Assembly (NCBI GenBank): GCA_041691815.1 | Contig: JBEPTZ010000044.1 | Span: forward strand, 1-32,948 | Direction: 5' to 3' | Length of the DNA stretch: 32,948 bases | Source of the DNA: 70-18 sp041691815 | Lineage (GTDB): Bacteria > Pseudomonadota > Alphaproteobacteria > Acetobacterales > Acetobacteraceae | In this document: positions 8,822-17,929 of the stretch, piece after piece | Layout: the number at the start of each line of letters is the position of its first letter | Numbering within the stretch: position 1 is the stretch's first letter | The notes under the pieces: model-generated | The model's input: the letters and a program-made list of their open reading frames with translations, nothing else | Database searches by the model: none | What the model was told of the DNA's origin: nothing | Translations under genes and position numbers: made by a program

Positions 8822-8905
8822 CGCCTCAGGGCGTCGGGCGCCACGTTTGGGCAGGGGCGGCGGGGCTGGCGTACGGTTGAAAATGAAAACGCCAGGTCGA
8901 CCGAG

Positions 8906-9043
8906 TTGAAGCAACCCTATCGCTTCGGCGGGCCAGGGCGTCGGCCGCGAAACCGAAAGCAGAGGCCGACCGGGTGGATGTGGGCCGCCGTCGCGGTCGC
9001 CATCGGGTGCGCCTTCGTGCTCACGCGAATCTTGCATCCATAG
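8906..9043 (+). CDS. possible small membrane protein, 45 aa
   Basis: A TTG-started frame encodes a basic N-terminus (RRPRNRKQRP) followed by a single hydrophobic segment, GWMWAAVAVAIGCAFVLTRI, and stop. A positively charged cytoplasmic tail plus one transmembrane helix is a typical small membrane protein layout. The initiator is non-ATG and the ribosome site (AGG nine bases upstream) is weak, so this is tentative. It follows the LuxR gene by 84 bases on the same strand. Confidence 0.3.
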   Translation: MKQPYRFGGPGRRPRNRKQRPTGWMWAAVAVAIGCAFVLTRILHP

Positions 9044-9404
9044 GCGCGTCCGGACGTTCGACGCCGGCCGCTCCGCAGGCAATTGGCGATCAGATCAGGC
9101 TCGGCTTTGGCTGCGGCAGAGGATAGGCGAGGTTCGCATTGTCGTTTCTTCCGTTGCAGACCCATCGATCGCGGCCGCTTCTTTTGTGCGGCCAGCAGAG
9201 GGCGTCGCGTTATGCTCACGCGCGCTGAATCCGCTCGCAAATTCGGCGTTAAGGAAATCCGCCAACCGATGCAGGGTCCGCGGATTTGGCTTGCCGGCGG
9301 CGAGGCGGCGGGCGTAGCGTCTCGGCGCGGTGTGGTCCCTAACGCGCCGTGATCGTGTGGCTTGGCGGCGGCAGATGCACGTGCAGATGCCGCCGCTTCC
9401 GCGT
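9044..9404. other. intergenic stretch without a supported gene
   Basis: No convincing coding frame. There is an 8-bp inverted repeat AAATCCGC (9255-9262) / GCGGATTT (9280-9287) that could be a weak hairpin between the two small membrane-protein frames. Nothing else is evident. Confidence 0.3.
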
Positions 9405-9515
9405 TCAGCGCCACGACGCCGCCAGCAGCATTGCCACCGCCACTGCCGCCCACGCCAGCATCAGGACAGCGGGCGACGGGCCATCGTACGGCGATCTGCT
9501 ATTGTTCTGAACCAT
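9405..9515 (-). CDS. possible small membrane protein, 36 aa
   Basis: An ATG-started frame gives a short polar N-terminus (MVQNNSRSPYDGPSP) and one hydrophobic helix (AVLMLAWAAVAVAMLLAASW) ending in Arg-stop. No strong Shine-Dalgarno sequence is seen. It is convergent with the 45-aa frame at 8906-9043. The composition is a credible single-pass peptide, but nothing beyond length and hydrophobicity supports it. Confidence 0.3.
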   Translation of the reverse strand: MVQNNSRSPYDGPSPAVLMLAWAAVAVAMLLAASWR

Positions 9516-9530
9516 TCTGCTGATTCACAA

Positions 9531-9803
9531 TTAGACGCCGCGATCCTGATCACGTGTATCTTGTGGGATGGCCGCGATGTGCGCAGAGCCGAGAGGGAAG
9601 TCATCTGATGGGTAGCGTATCCGCGTTACGGTCGGTTGCGCCGCACGGACCACTGGCAGCGAAAGACGGTGCAGTGCAGTTCGGGCAATCCGTTCCGACC
9701 AAGCGGACATTCCGCGTTTCGTGGTGATGGTGTCGGCGATCTCGCTTACGTTCGGGGCGGCCGGCCCCGATTGCGGGGCGGGAGACTCTCCATTTTCGGA
9801 CAT
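9531..9803 (-). CDS. small hypothetical protein, 90 aa
   Basis: Begins MSENGESPAPQSGPAAPNVS and has no recognised domain. It is hydrophilic with a disordered, Pro-rich N-terminus and a central helical segment (MSAWSERIARTALHRLSLPV). The strong AAGGAGG lies six bases before the second ATG (9803), which I therefore prefer to the ATG at 9809 that abuts the ribosome site. It may be the distal gene of a unit with the SRAP gene upstream, although about 225 bases separate them. Confidence 0.55.
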   Translation of the reverse strand: MSENGESPAPQSGPAAPNVSEIADTITTKRGMSAWSERIARTALHRLSLPVVRAAQPTVTRIRYPSDDFPLGSAHIAAIPQDTRDQDRGV

Positions 9804-10028
9804 CGCCATCCTCCTTGAATATGGTCGGCAAGCTTCTCACGGCGCATGCCAATTGTAAGGAAACTGTAGGTATTTTGGTTCCCGGCGACCGAAATGACGA
9901 GGCTCGGAATCTACTCACCGCATGCCACCGCCAGCAATTCTCCGACCGACCTAGCCCGCCCGTCATGGCGGGAAATGCCATTTCCGCCGATCGGGTGCGG
10001 TGGGAGGCGCGCGCGGTCTGGGGCGGCC

Positions 10029-10718
10029 TCAAACCAAGCGGTGCGTATCCGAAGCAAGCGGCAATACCAGATCGGCGCCATCGTTCCGCACATTGCCAAC
10101 CCGCTTATCCACCTGCCGAGCCTTGATAAGCACCGGGTCGCAAGGTGCCAGCATTGCCAGCAACTCGCCTTCCTCTGCCGCTTCCTCTCCCAACCAAACG
10201 GGCCGCTGTGCCTCGGTCAGGATCACAGGCATCCGGTGGTGAAACTGCGCCATGGTGGCGTTGGCCTCGGTCGTGATGATCGTCGCGGTCTGGATCGTCT
10301 CGTCGGCCGGCGAAGTCCACGGCTGCCACAGCCCGCCGAACGTCATCAGGCCGCAATCCGCCATCCCAATCGCATACGGCTGGCGGTCGCTCTCCCGCCA
10401 CTCGTAGAAGCCATCCACCACGATCAGGCAGCGGCGCCCGGCGCGCCAGGCGCCGCGGAAGGTCGGCTTGCTGGTCACGCCGTCGGCGCGGGCGTTGAAG
10501 GTGGACCCGACGCGGGTATCCTTCGCCCAGTGCGGGATCAACCCCCAGCGCATCAGGTCAGCGCGGCGGCCGGTGTCGGCGGTGCGGACCGCCACAACGT
10601 CGCGCGTCGGGGGGATGTTCCAACTCGGGCGCAGGTTTAGCGCCGGCGCCAAGTCATCGAGACGCAGCTTGATCTTGATCTCTGCCCACTCGGTGGACAG
10701 TCGGACGCGACCGCACAT
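10029..10718 (-). CDS. SOS response-associated peptidase family protein (SRAP, YedK/HMCES)
   Basis: A full-length 229-aa SRAP-domain protein. This family covalently traps abasic sites in single-stranded DNA through the N-terminal cysteine exposed after Met removal. Visible active-site residues are Cys2 (MCGRV), Asn75 (FNARAD), Glu106 (DGFYEW) and His160/161 (FHHRMP), with the RWGLIPHWAKD signature at 57-67. The gene starts at the only ATG that yields Cys2. SRAP genes are frequent on mobile elements and near replication genes, which fits its location in the accessory region. A truncated second copy lies 2 kb away. I found no convincing LexA box upstream. The C-terminus (LPLASDTHRLV) diverges from the truncated copy. 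Confidence 0.92.
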   Translation of the reverse strand: MCGRVRLSTEWAEIKIKLRLDDLAPALNLRPSWNIPPTRDVVAVRTADTGRRADLMRWGLIPHWAKDTRVGSTFNARADGVTSKPTFRGAWRAGRRCLIVVDGFYEWRESDRQPYAIGMADCGLMTFGGLWQPWTSPADETIQTATIITTEANATMAQFHHRMPVILTEAQRPVWLGEEAAEEGELLAMLAPCDPVLIKARQVDKRVGNVRNDGADLVLPLASDTHRLV

Positions 10719-10909
10719 CTGCTAACCATGGGGATTGAGACCAAGGAACGCAACGGCCAGCCCACCTCGCGACGCCCGCCCGTAAACAGGCGCTCGCGCG
10801 GAACACCACCGGACTGACGAAACTCAATAGCCTACCAGATCGATCGGCGCCGAATCCGTCGCCTATGCACAGCCCCGCCCTTCCTGGGCGCAGCTCCGCG
10901 CTATCCCCT

Positions 10910-13519
10910 TTACTTTGACGGTACCTTCGGGTTAGTGCCGCGATAGAAGAACGTCTTGCAGGTTTCGACCAGCGCCAGATAGGCAATCGTCGCACCGATC
11001 AGATAGACAAAAAACAACGGCGGCGGGGCGACAAAGCCGAACCAGTGACCGAACGGCATAAACGGCAGAGCCAGCGCGATCGCGACTACGCCGAGCGCCA
11101 TGAGAACGAGGACGCGGTGCGGCTTGCTTCGGAAAAACAATCGCCGCGTTCGGATCGCGAAAACGACAAGCACTTGTGTCACGATCGACTCGATAAACCA
11201 GCCCGTTTGAAACACCTCCGTGTCGCTACCGAACAACTGTAGCAACACATAAAAGGTCAGAAAGTCGAACACCGAGCTGATCGGGCCGAACACCAGCATA
11301 AAACGCTTGATCAGCTTTATGTCCCATCGCACGGGCCGGGCCGTGGTTTCCGGATCGACGCGGTCAAAGGGAATGGCGATCTCAGAGACGTCGTAGAGCA
11401 GGTTATTGAGCAATATTTGAATTGGCAGCATGGGTAGAAATGGTAGGAACAGCGCGGCGCCGGCCATGCTGAACATGTTACCGAAATTCGAACTGGAAGC
11501 CATCAGAACGTATTTCGACACGTTCTGGACCGTGCCGCGGCCCTGGATCACCGCGTCCTCCACGACAGAAAGATCGTGTTCCAGCAGGATCAGATCGGCC
11601 GCAGCGCGCGCGACGTCGGCGGCACCGTCGACCGAAATCCCGACATCGGCCGCATGAAGCGCGGACGCGTCGTTGATGCCGTCCCCCATGTATCCAACAA
11701 TATGACCGAGCCGCTTAAGCGCCAGAAGGACACGATGCTTCTGCTGCGGATTGACCCGGCAGAACAGATTGACCTTGGGAAGCTGCCCGAGTAGCGCCTC
11801 GTCGGAGAGATGCTGAAGCGCATCCCCGGTAAGCACGCCTATAACCGGCACGCCGATCTCAGCAAAAACATGGCGCGAGACGAGTTCATTGTCGCCGGTA
11901 AGCACCTTTACGCCGACGCCGGCCTTCGCCAGTGCCTGGATCGTGGCGCCGGCGCTGGCCTTGGGCGGATCGAGAAAGATGGCGAAACCCGAGAAGACGA
12001 GTCCGCATTCATCAGCGATCGCGGCGGTCTGATGAGTCAGATCGACCTCGCGACTAGCGATGCCAAGCGCGCGGAACCCTTGCGCGCAGAGGCCGTCGAG
12101 CGTGGCCTGAAACGTGCCGCGAGTCGTATCGTCGAGTAACTTCTCCTCCCCGGTCGCGCCTTCATATCGGCCGGAGAGTTTCAGCAGATCCTCCGGCGCG
12201 CCCTTCACAATCAGGCGTCGCTTGCCGTTGTGCTCGGCCAGGACCGAGACGCGTCGCCGCTCAAAATCGAACGGCACCTCATCGATCTTCTTCCATCCCG
12301 CCATATCGAAGGGTTGTGCGGCGAGGATCGCGTCATCGAGCGGGCTCTTCATGCCGCTTTCGAATTGGCTATTGATAAAGGCGTAGGCAAAGGCGCGTTG
12401 GCTCTCGACGCCGCTACCGTCGACCGCACGGACAAGCTTGATCGTAGCCTCGGTTAGCGTGCCGGTCTTGTCGGTGCACAGCATGTCCATGGCGCCGAGG
12501 TCGTGGATGGCGGTGAGACGCTTTACGATCACCTTTCGCTTCGCGAGTACCATCACCGACCGGGCAAGCGTCACCGTCACGATCATTGGCAAAAGCGAGG
12601 GCGTCAGACCCACGGCCAACGCCAGTGCGAACATCAATGATTCCAGCACGGGCCGGTGGAAGGAGATGTTCACCACCAGTACGAACAGCACCATCACCAC
12701 AGTCAGACGTATGATCAGCAGCCCGAACCGGAGAATGCCGACTGAGAAAGCGGTGGCGGGCGGTTTCTCCGCGAGGCTGGTGGCCAGATTGCCGAGTGCC
12801 GAGTTTTTTCCGGTCCGGCAGATAACAACCGTCGCGGTGCCACTGATTACCGAGGTGCCAGCGAAGACCGCGTTGGAAGCACCGGCCGGGTCCTCAGCGC
12901 CGTGCGCCGTATCGCCGGCTTGCTTTTCAGCGGGGTAAGGCTCACCCGTGAGAAGCGCCTGATTGACGAAGAGATCGCGGCTCTCGAGCAGGCGTGAATC
13001 CGCGGGCACGAGATCCCCGGCAATTAGTTCGACAACGTCACCCGGTACCAGTAGGTCAATCGGTATCGAGCGCTTCGCGCCATCGCGCCGAACGGTGGCC
13101 TGGACCGCTACCGAACGTCGCAGCGCCTCAACAGCATCATGCGCGCGGACTTCCTGCACGAAGTCGAGCACCATGCTGGCCATGACAATCGCGACGACAA
13201 TAATGAAGCTGGCGACGTCGCCGGTCGCCGCTGACAGCGCGCTCGCGACCAGAAGGATGATGACGAGCGGATTGCGAAAGCGCGTGACGAATTGCAGCCA
13301 CAGAGGGGTGTGCTTGACTGCTGCCGCATCATTGGGCCCATAGATCGCTAGGCGCGACTGTGCCTCAGTATCCCTGAGACCAGCCGCAGTTGTCGTGAGA
13401 CGTGAGAGAAGAATGGCCAGCGGCGCTTTCCAGACGTCGTCGGAACTCAGTTCGCCGGGCGTAGATTGCGGCGGGTGGACCGAAGCGAGCGATGATGCGC
13501 CCCCAAGATCGCGCGCCAT
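10910..13519 (-). CDS. mgtA: magnesium-translocating P-type ATPase (P3B)
   Basis: An 869-aa inner-membrane ATPase that imports Mg2+. Motifs in order: LTGEP (190-194, actuator domain), membrane signature GLTPSLLPM (304-312, characteristic of the Mg2+ P3B group), phosphorylation site DKTGTLT (Asp350), KGAPE (439-443, nucleotide binding), TGDN (541-544) and GDGIND (612-617). Hydrophobic helices occur near 83-120, 262-320 and in a six-helix C-terminal block after about 670, and the NNLLYDVSEIAIPFDRVDPE region is typical of MgtA/MgtB. The ATG is preceded by AGAGGAA seven bases upstream. Length is close to the family's roughly 900. It lies just inside the tRNA-Arg fragment, so it may be cargo of the integrated element. 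The symbol mgtA rather than mgtB is a convenience; no mgtC partner is present. Confidence 0.92.
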   Translation of the reverse strand: MARDLGGASSLASVHPPQSTPGELSSDDVWKAPLAILLSRLTTTAAGLRDTEAQSRLAIYGPNDAAAVKHTPLWLQFVTRFRNPLVIILLVASALSAATGDVASFIIVVAIVMASMVLDFVQEVRAHDAVEALRRSVAVQATVRRDGAKRSIPIDLLVPGDVVELIAGDLVPADSRLLESRDLFVNQALLTGEPYPAEKQAGDTAHGAEDPAGASNAVFAGTSVISGTATVVICRTGKNSALGNLATSLAEKPPATAFSVGILRFGLLIIRLTVVMVLFVLVVNISFHRPVLESLMFALALAVGLTPSLLPMIVTVTLARSVMVLAKRKVIVKRLTAIHDLGAMDMLCTDKTGTLTEATIKLVRAVDGSGVESQRAFAYAFINSQFESGMKSPLDDAILAAQPFDMAGWKKIDEVPFDFERRRVSVLAEHNGKRRLIVKGAPEDLLKLSGRYEGATGEEKLLDDTTRGTFQATLDGLCAQGFRALGIASREVDLTHQTAAIADECGLVFSGFAIFLDPPKASAGATIQALAKAGVGVKVLTGDNELVSRHVFAEIGVPVIGVLTGDALQHLSDEALLGQLPKVNLFCRVNPQQKHRVLLALKRLGHIVGYMGDGINDASALHAADVGISVDGAADVARAAADLILLEHDLSVVEDAVIQGRGTVQNVSKYVLMASSSNFGNMFSMAGAALFLPFLPMLPIQILLNNLLYDVSEIAIPFDRVDPETTARPVRWDIKLIKRFMLVFGPISSVFDFLTFYVLLQLFGSDTEVFQTGWFIESIVTQVLVVFAIRTRRLFFRSKPHRVLVLMALGVVAIALALPFMPFGHWFGFVAPPPLFFVYLIGATIAYLALVETCKTFFYRGTNPKVPSK

Positions 13520-14046
13520 TGCTGATTCCTCTCAACTCTTCCGAGCGATAGTAGGGCGCTGGCTTCTAGTCATAAAGAACTGAGTTTGCGCGAACGCCTA
13601 GCGCTTGGCGCGAACCGACGACAAGGGAATGGGCAGGAGTGCGGACAGCGTCGTGCGTCGCAACGCTGGCTATCGGGCGTTGAGTTGAGCCCTCCGCTGC
13701 ACGTCCCGGGTAAAATCCGGCTCGAGAAAGCCCCCGTACCCCGATCGCGCCCGGCATCAATCCCCGCACCACCGAAAAGCCCCCCCCCCCAGCGCAGCCG
13801 GGTCGGCGTCACGCCCCGGCGGCTATCCACAAAGGTCGGACTATCAGCCCTATCACACCGACGGCGCTGCGCCGGGTAATACGCGCAGCCCGCAGTTTCC
13901 CCCGCTAGTCCCACGGCGTGATACGACGTGATCACCGGTGATCGAGACGCATCCGTGAAGAGCGCGACTGGCAAGAATAGGTCAAAACACTTAAAATATA
14001 TCAATGATTGGTCAAATCACGTAAAGGGCCAATTTCAATCATCAAA
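13520..14046. other. intergenic stretch between mgtA and the tRNA-Arg fragment
   Basis: About 530 bases with no supported gene. It should hold the mgtA promoter, but I cannot place boxes with confidence. A run of ten C residues occurs near 13781-13790. The last 70 bases become AT-rich immediately before the tRNA fragment, consistent with an element end. Confidence 0.4.
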
Positions 14047-14091
14047 CTACGAATCTGGGGGTTGGAGGTTCGAGTCCTTCCGGGCGCGCCA
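14047..14091 (+). other. 3' fragment of tRNA-Arg(ACG), putative attachment site
   Basis: The sequence reproduces the 3' half of an alphaproteobacterial tRNA-Arg: anticodon ACG at 14049-14051 in a CT-ACG-AA loop, variable region, T arm GGAGG-TTCGAGT-CCTTC, acceptor strand CGGGCGC, discriminator G and encoded CCA (14089-14091). The expected 5' half (acceptor GCGCCCG, D arm) is absent upstream. Such 3' duplications are left when a tyrosine integrase inserts an element into a tRNA gene. The orientation places the element to the left, towards the integrase at 1667-2833. Confidence 0.75.
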
Positions 14092-14527
14092 GATCTAGCG
14101 TTGGCGGCCAAGGCTTCCTGGGGTTTTTGCTACGATCCAGCCCGCCGGCGGCTTTCCCCGTCCCACAGTAGTCCCACGTGGCAGGCGCCCTTCCCTCAAT
14201 CTTGTCGGCCACGGGCACCGACACGGCGCGCGGCCAGATGGGCGACTTTCCTCCGGCGGATGCCACCTCCATCGTTTGCGCTCGGTGTGAAAAAGCTGTC
14301 GAGGCGGCGGCCTGCTGCCGGCCGCCCCCCCGTTCCCCCCTCCCTCCGCCGGCACTTGCGGTGCCGTGCAGCCAAAACAGCCTGGCAACAAGAAGCCGGC
14401 CCGACAGCTCAACGCACTGGCCCGCAAGGGACAGATGCGGTGGTTTGCATCTGTCCCCAGAATCAAGCCGAATCGCCTCGGGGCAAGCGCCATTCCAGCA
14501 TGCGCGGGGCTCGCCCCCCACCCCAAC
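14092..14527. other. intergenic stretch with a strong hairpin
   Basis: About 435 bases between the tRNA fragment and the binding-protein gene. No gene is supported; the frames are Arg/Pro-rich shadows. The main structure is the hairpin at 14428-14457. Confidence 0.4.
14428..14457. repeat. perfect 11-bp inverted repeat (REP-like or terminator)
   Basis: GGGACAGATGC (14428-14438) and GCATCTGTCCC (14447-14457) form a perfect 11-bp stem with an 8-base loop. It lies downstream of the binding-protein gene and could stabilise or terminate its mRNA, though no T-run follows. It resembles the GGGACAG-type palindromic units found as interspersed repeats in many proteobacteria. Confidence 0.5.
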
Positions 14528-15757
14528 CTATTTGCCGACGAGCGAACAACCGCTGTCCTTGAGCGCCGGATAGGCCTGGTCGCCCGGGATTGTGCCGACA
14601 ACCTTGGCCAGATCCCACGGCCCATCCTTCGGATCCTGAACCTGCAGCAGGTACATGCTATGGAGCAGCAGCCCGTCCGCCCTGATCACACCGTCCTGGG
14701 TGAAAAAATCGTCGATCTTCAGCTTGCCGAGTTCGGCGCGCACGGCATCCGAATCATCGGTCCCTGCCGCTTGCACCGCCTTCAGATACGCCATGGTCAG
14801 CGAATAATCCGCCGCATGGATGAAGGTCGGCGCCGCACCGTGGGAGAATTTCTCGTATTCCACCTGCCACTTGCGTGACGCATCGTTGCTGTTCCAGTAC
14901 CAGCCGCTGGTGAACTGCAGCCCCTTGGCGACATCCGTACCGAGGCTCTTGACATCAGAGAGCAGCACCAACATCCCGGCCAGCTGCTGGCCGCCCTTGA
15001 CGATACCGAACTCATGCGCCTGCTTGATCGAGTTGATCGTATCGTCACCCGCGTTGGCCAGGCCGATCACCTGTGCGCCCGAAGACTGCGCCTGCAGCAG
15101 ATAGGAAGAAAAATCGGCAGTACCGAGTGGCACAAGCGAAGAGCCGAGAACCTTGCCGCCGAGTTTCTCAATCACCTGCGTGGTGTTTTTTTGCAGCGCA
15201 TGGCCGAATGCATAATCGGTGGTGATGAAATACCAGCTCTTGCCACCGTTCTTGACGATCGCGGTCGCGGTGCCAACCGGCAGCGCGTGCGTGTCGTAGC
15301 CATAGTGGATGCCGTATTTCGTGCACGCCGAACCGGTCAGATCGCTGGTCGCGGCGCCGGTGGTCATGGTGATCACATGCTTGTCCGACGCCAGCTTCTG
15401 CACCGCCAATGCGACCGCGGAATTGGTCAAATCCGCGATCATGTCGACGTGATCCTCGTCAATCCACTTGCGCGCGATCGACGAGGCGACGTCTGCCTTG
15501 TTCTGATGGTCGGCCATGACCACTTCGATCCGCTTGCCAAGCACGGTGCCACCGAAGTCGCGCACCGCCATCTTCACCGCGGCGACGGCGCCGGCGCCGC
15601 TGAAGCCGGTCGAATAGACGCCCGACATATCTCCGAGCACACCGATCTTTACGACATCGTTCGAAATGCCGGCAGCCATCGCGGCGCCGGATGTCAAGCC
15701 GACGGTCATAACCGCCAGTCTCAAACAGCCAGCCACCTTCATTTTTTTGATCTTCAT
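14528..15757 (-). CDS. ABC transporter periplasmic substrate-binding protein, branched-chain amino-acid type
   Basis: A 409-aa Peripla_BP_6-type receptor. The start at 15757 has GGAGG eight bases upstream and yields a classical Sec signal peptide: basic MKIKKMK, a hydrophobic core and AMAA cleavage near residue 29. The mature start VKIGVLGDMSGVYS is the hallmark of LivJ/amide-urea receptors, and FITTDYAFGHALQK and SSYLLQAQSSGAQVIGLANA are typical downstream segments. It would capture a small ligand (amino acid, amide or aromatic acid) for an ABC importer. No permease or ATPase genes adjoin it, so it is an orphan receptor here. The 271-base upstream gap holds its own promoter; plsY upstream on the same strand is a separate function. 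Confidence 0.9.
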   Translation of the reverse strand: MKIKKMKVAGCLRLAVMTVGLTSGAAMAAGISNDVVKIGVLGDMSGVYSTGFSGAGAVAAVKMAVRDFGGTVLGKRIEVVMADHQNKADVASSIARKWIDEDHVDMIADLTNSAVALAVQKLASDKHVITMTTGAATSDLTGSACTKYGIHYGYDTHALPVGTATAIVKNGGKSWYFITTDYAFGHALQKNTTQVIEKLGGKVLGSSLVPLGTADFSSYLLQAQSSGAQVIGLANAGDDTINSIKQAHEFGIVKGGQQLAGMLVLLSDVKSLGTDVAKGLQFTSGWYWNSNDASRKWQVEYEKFSHGAAPTFIHAADYSLTMAYLKAVQAAGTDDSDAVRAELGKLKIDDFFTQDGVIRADGLLLHSMYLLQVQDPKDGPWDLAKVVGTIPGDQAYPALKDSGCSLVGK

Positions 15758-16028
15758 CCGATTTTCCTCCCTTGTTTGCTGCACCGCGCAGCCCACGTCG
15801 CCTGAGTTACACCGCGACGACGCCATCTGGCGCCCGCGCGGCGACACCATGCGATCTCCGCAAATCCGGAGTCAAATTTCCCTATTTGAAGCGTCGTAGA
15901 TATAGCATGAGATCAACCGGTTTGCCTCTGGGTGCGGTCTGTCGCAGCGCGTCGCAAGGCTGGTGCTATTTCGCAATCATATACTGCGTCGGCGATTCCG
16001 CAGGAGCCACCCACCCAAAGCCTGAGTA

Positions 16029-16655
16029 TTACTTCCCTATCCTGGGTTCCGTCCCCGCCAGCAGCCGGGCGATATTTGCCCGATGCCGCTGCCAGATGAA
16101 CGCGGCAATCGCCACCGCCATCACGGTCCGTGGCGCCGCGTAGCCCAGCGCCGCCATCAGGATCGGCGCCAGCGCGCTGGCCAGCAACCCGGCTGCCGAG
16201 GACATGCGGACCACCAACGCGGTGGCGAACCAGGCCAGCCCGGCCAGCAGCGCCACCAGCGGGGCCGCCGCCAGCAGCACGCCGAACCCGGTCGCCACCC
16301 CCTTGCCGCCGCGAAACCGCAGCCAGACCGGGAACATATGCCCGATCACCGCGGCGAACCCGGCTGCCGCCACACCGATCTCCTGGCCGGTGCCCCACTT
16401 GCCGGCCCCCATCCCGGCGGCCCATAGCGCGATCAGCACCGCCAGCGCGCCCTTGCCGCCATCCAGCAGCACCGTCGCCGCCGCCAGTCCCTTGTGGCCG
16501 GTGCGCAGCACGTTGGTGGCGCCGATACTGTGGCTGCCGATTTTGCGAATATCGCCCAGCCCGGCGGCAAACGTCAGCAGCAGCCCAAACGGGATCGAGC
16601 CGAGCAGATAGCCAATTGCCGCCAGCAGGGCGACCAGGGACCAGTCGGCGATCAC
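16029..16655 (-). CDS. plsY: glycerol-3-phosphate acyltransferase PlsY
   Basis: Integral membrane acyl-phosphate:glycerol-3-phosphate acyltransferase, producing lysophosphatidic acid, the first step of phospholipid synthesis. The 208-aa protein shows the three conserved PlsY motifs: GSIPFG after helix 1, GSHSIGATNVLR then LLDGGKGALAV, and GHMFPVWLRFRGGKGVATG. Five hydrophobic helices fit the family. The start is GTG at 16655, overlapping the pyrC' stop as GTGA (4 bases), so translation is coupled. A longer upstream frame is only read-through of the pyrC' region. The pyrB-pyrC'-plsY order is common in alphaproteobacteria. Confidence 0.95.
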   Translation of the reverse strand: MIADWSLVALLAAIGYLLGSIPFGLLLTFAAGLGDIRKIGSHSIGATNVLRTGHKGLAAATVLLDGGKGALAVLIALWAAGMGAGKWGTGQEIGVAAAGFAAVIGHMFPVWLRFRGGKGVATGFGVLLAAAPLVALLAGLAWFATALVVRMSSAAGLLASALAPILMAALGYAAPRTVMAVAIAAFIWQRHRANIARLLAGTEPRIGK

Positions 16656-17929
16656 CCGCCGAACACCCGCCGGCCGGCCTTCCAGGTGCCGAGCACCTGG
16701 CCCTCCAGCGCCCGCCCGTCGAACGGGGTGTTCTGCGCCTTGCCGGGCAGCGCCCCGGCCTCCACCTGCCAGGCGCGCTCCGGATGGAACAGGCACAGAT
16801 CGGCCGCCGCGCCCTTGGCCAGCGTGCCGGCGCCGCAGCCCAGCAGCGCCGCCGGGCCGCTGGTCAGCAGCGCGATCGTGCGGGACAGCGGCAACAGGCC
16901 GCCATGCACCTGCGCCAGGCTCACCCCCAGCAGGGTCGCCAGCCCGGTGCCGCCGGCCGCCGCCTGGGCGAACGGCAACCGCTTGTCGTCGGCGTCGCGC
17001 GGCTGGTGGTCCGAGGCAATGGCGTCGATGGTACCGTCGGCCAGCGCCGCCACCACCGCCTGGCGGTCGGCCTCGGTGCGCAGCGGCGGCGACAATTTGG
17101 CGTAGGTGCGAAAATCGCCAATCGCCGTCTCGTTGAGGTCGAAATACGGCGGCGCGGTATCGCAGGTCACCGCCAGCCCGGCCTGTTTCGCGCCGCGAAT
17201 ACGGGCCAGCGCCTCGGCGGTGGAAACATGGGCGAAATGCACCGCGCCGCCGGTCATCTCGGCCAGCCTGATGTCGCGCCCAACCATGATCGCCTCGGCC
17301 GCCGCGGGGATCGATGGCAGCCCCAGCCGGGTCGCCAGTTCGCCCTGGGTCGCCGCCCCGCCCTCGCTCAATGAGGGTTCCTGCGGATGCTGAATGATCC
17401 GCGCCCCGAAGCCGCGCGCATAGCTGAGCGCCAGCGCCATCAACCGCGCCGGCCCGATCGCCCGCCCGCCATCGGTAAACGCCACCGCACCCGCCTCACG
17501 CAGCAGGCCCAACTCGGCCATCTCCTCGCCGCGGCAGCCGCGTGTCACCGCGCCATAGGGCAGGATGGTCAGGCTGCCGGTCTCCTCGCCGCGCGCCCGC
17601 AGCAGCCGCACCAGCGCCGGGTCGTCGATCGCCGGCATGGTATCGGGCAACGCCGCCAGGGTGGTGATGCCGCCTGCCGCCGCCGCCTGCGCCGCCGAGG
17701 CGATGGTCTCGCGGTATTCCCGGCCGGGTTCGCCAAGTTCGGCCCGCACGTCCACCAGCCCGGGGCACAGCACGCAGCCGGCGCCGTCGATTATCTCCAC
17801 GTCATCCGGTCGGCCGAGCCCAGGGCCGAAATCGGCGATCCGGCCGTCGCGGACCAGCAGGTCGCCCACCTGGTCCAGCCCGTTGGCCGGGTCGATCAGC
17901 CTTGCGCCGACGATCAGAGTGTCAGTCAT
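16652..17929 (-). CDS. pyrC': dihydroorotase-like protein, probably non-catalytic (PyrC')
   Basis: A 425-aa amidohydrolase-fold protein of the dihydroorotase family. The family normally needs a DxHxH metal motif after the first strand. Here the corresponding segment is PGLVDVRAELGEPG, with Arg62 and Glu64 replacing both histidines. The later SDHAPH-type motif is SDHQPR. QHPQE and AHVST histidines remain. The loss of metal ligands matches the inactive PyrC'/PyrX homologues that, in Pseudomonas and many alphaproteobacteria, scaffold aspartate transcarbamoylase (PyrB) complexes, with a separate active pyrC elsewhere. Its gene overlaps pyrB by 8 bases upstream and plsY by 4 downstream, which supports a stoichiometric complex with PyrB. 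Confidence 0.93.
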   Translation of the reverse strand: MTDTLIVGARLIDPANGLDQVGDLLVRDGRIADFGPGLGRPDDVEIIDGAGCVLCPGLVDVRAELGEPGREYRETIASAAQAAAAGGITTLAALPDTMPAIDDPALVRLLRARGEETGSLTILPYGAVTRGCRGEEMAELGLLREAGAVAFTDGGRAIGPARLMALALSYARGFGARIIQHPQEPSLSEGGAATQGELATRLGLPSIPAAAEAIMVGRDIRLAEMTGGAVHFAHVSTAEALARIRGAKQAGLAVTCDTAPPYFDLNETAIGDFRTYAKLSPPLRTEADRQAVVAALADGTIDAIASDHQPRDADDKRLPFAQAAAGGTGLATLLGVSLAQVHGGLLPLSRTIALLTSGPAALLGCGAGTLAKGAAADLCLFHPERAWQVEAGALPGKAQNTPFDGRALEGQVLGTWKAGRRVFGG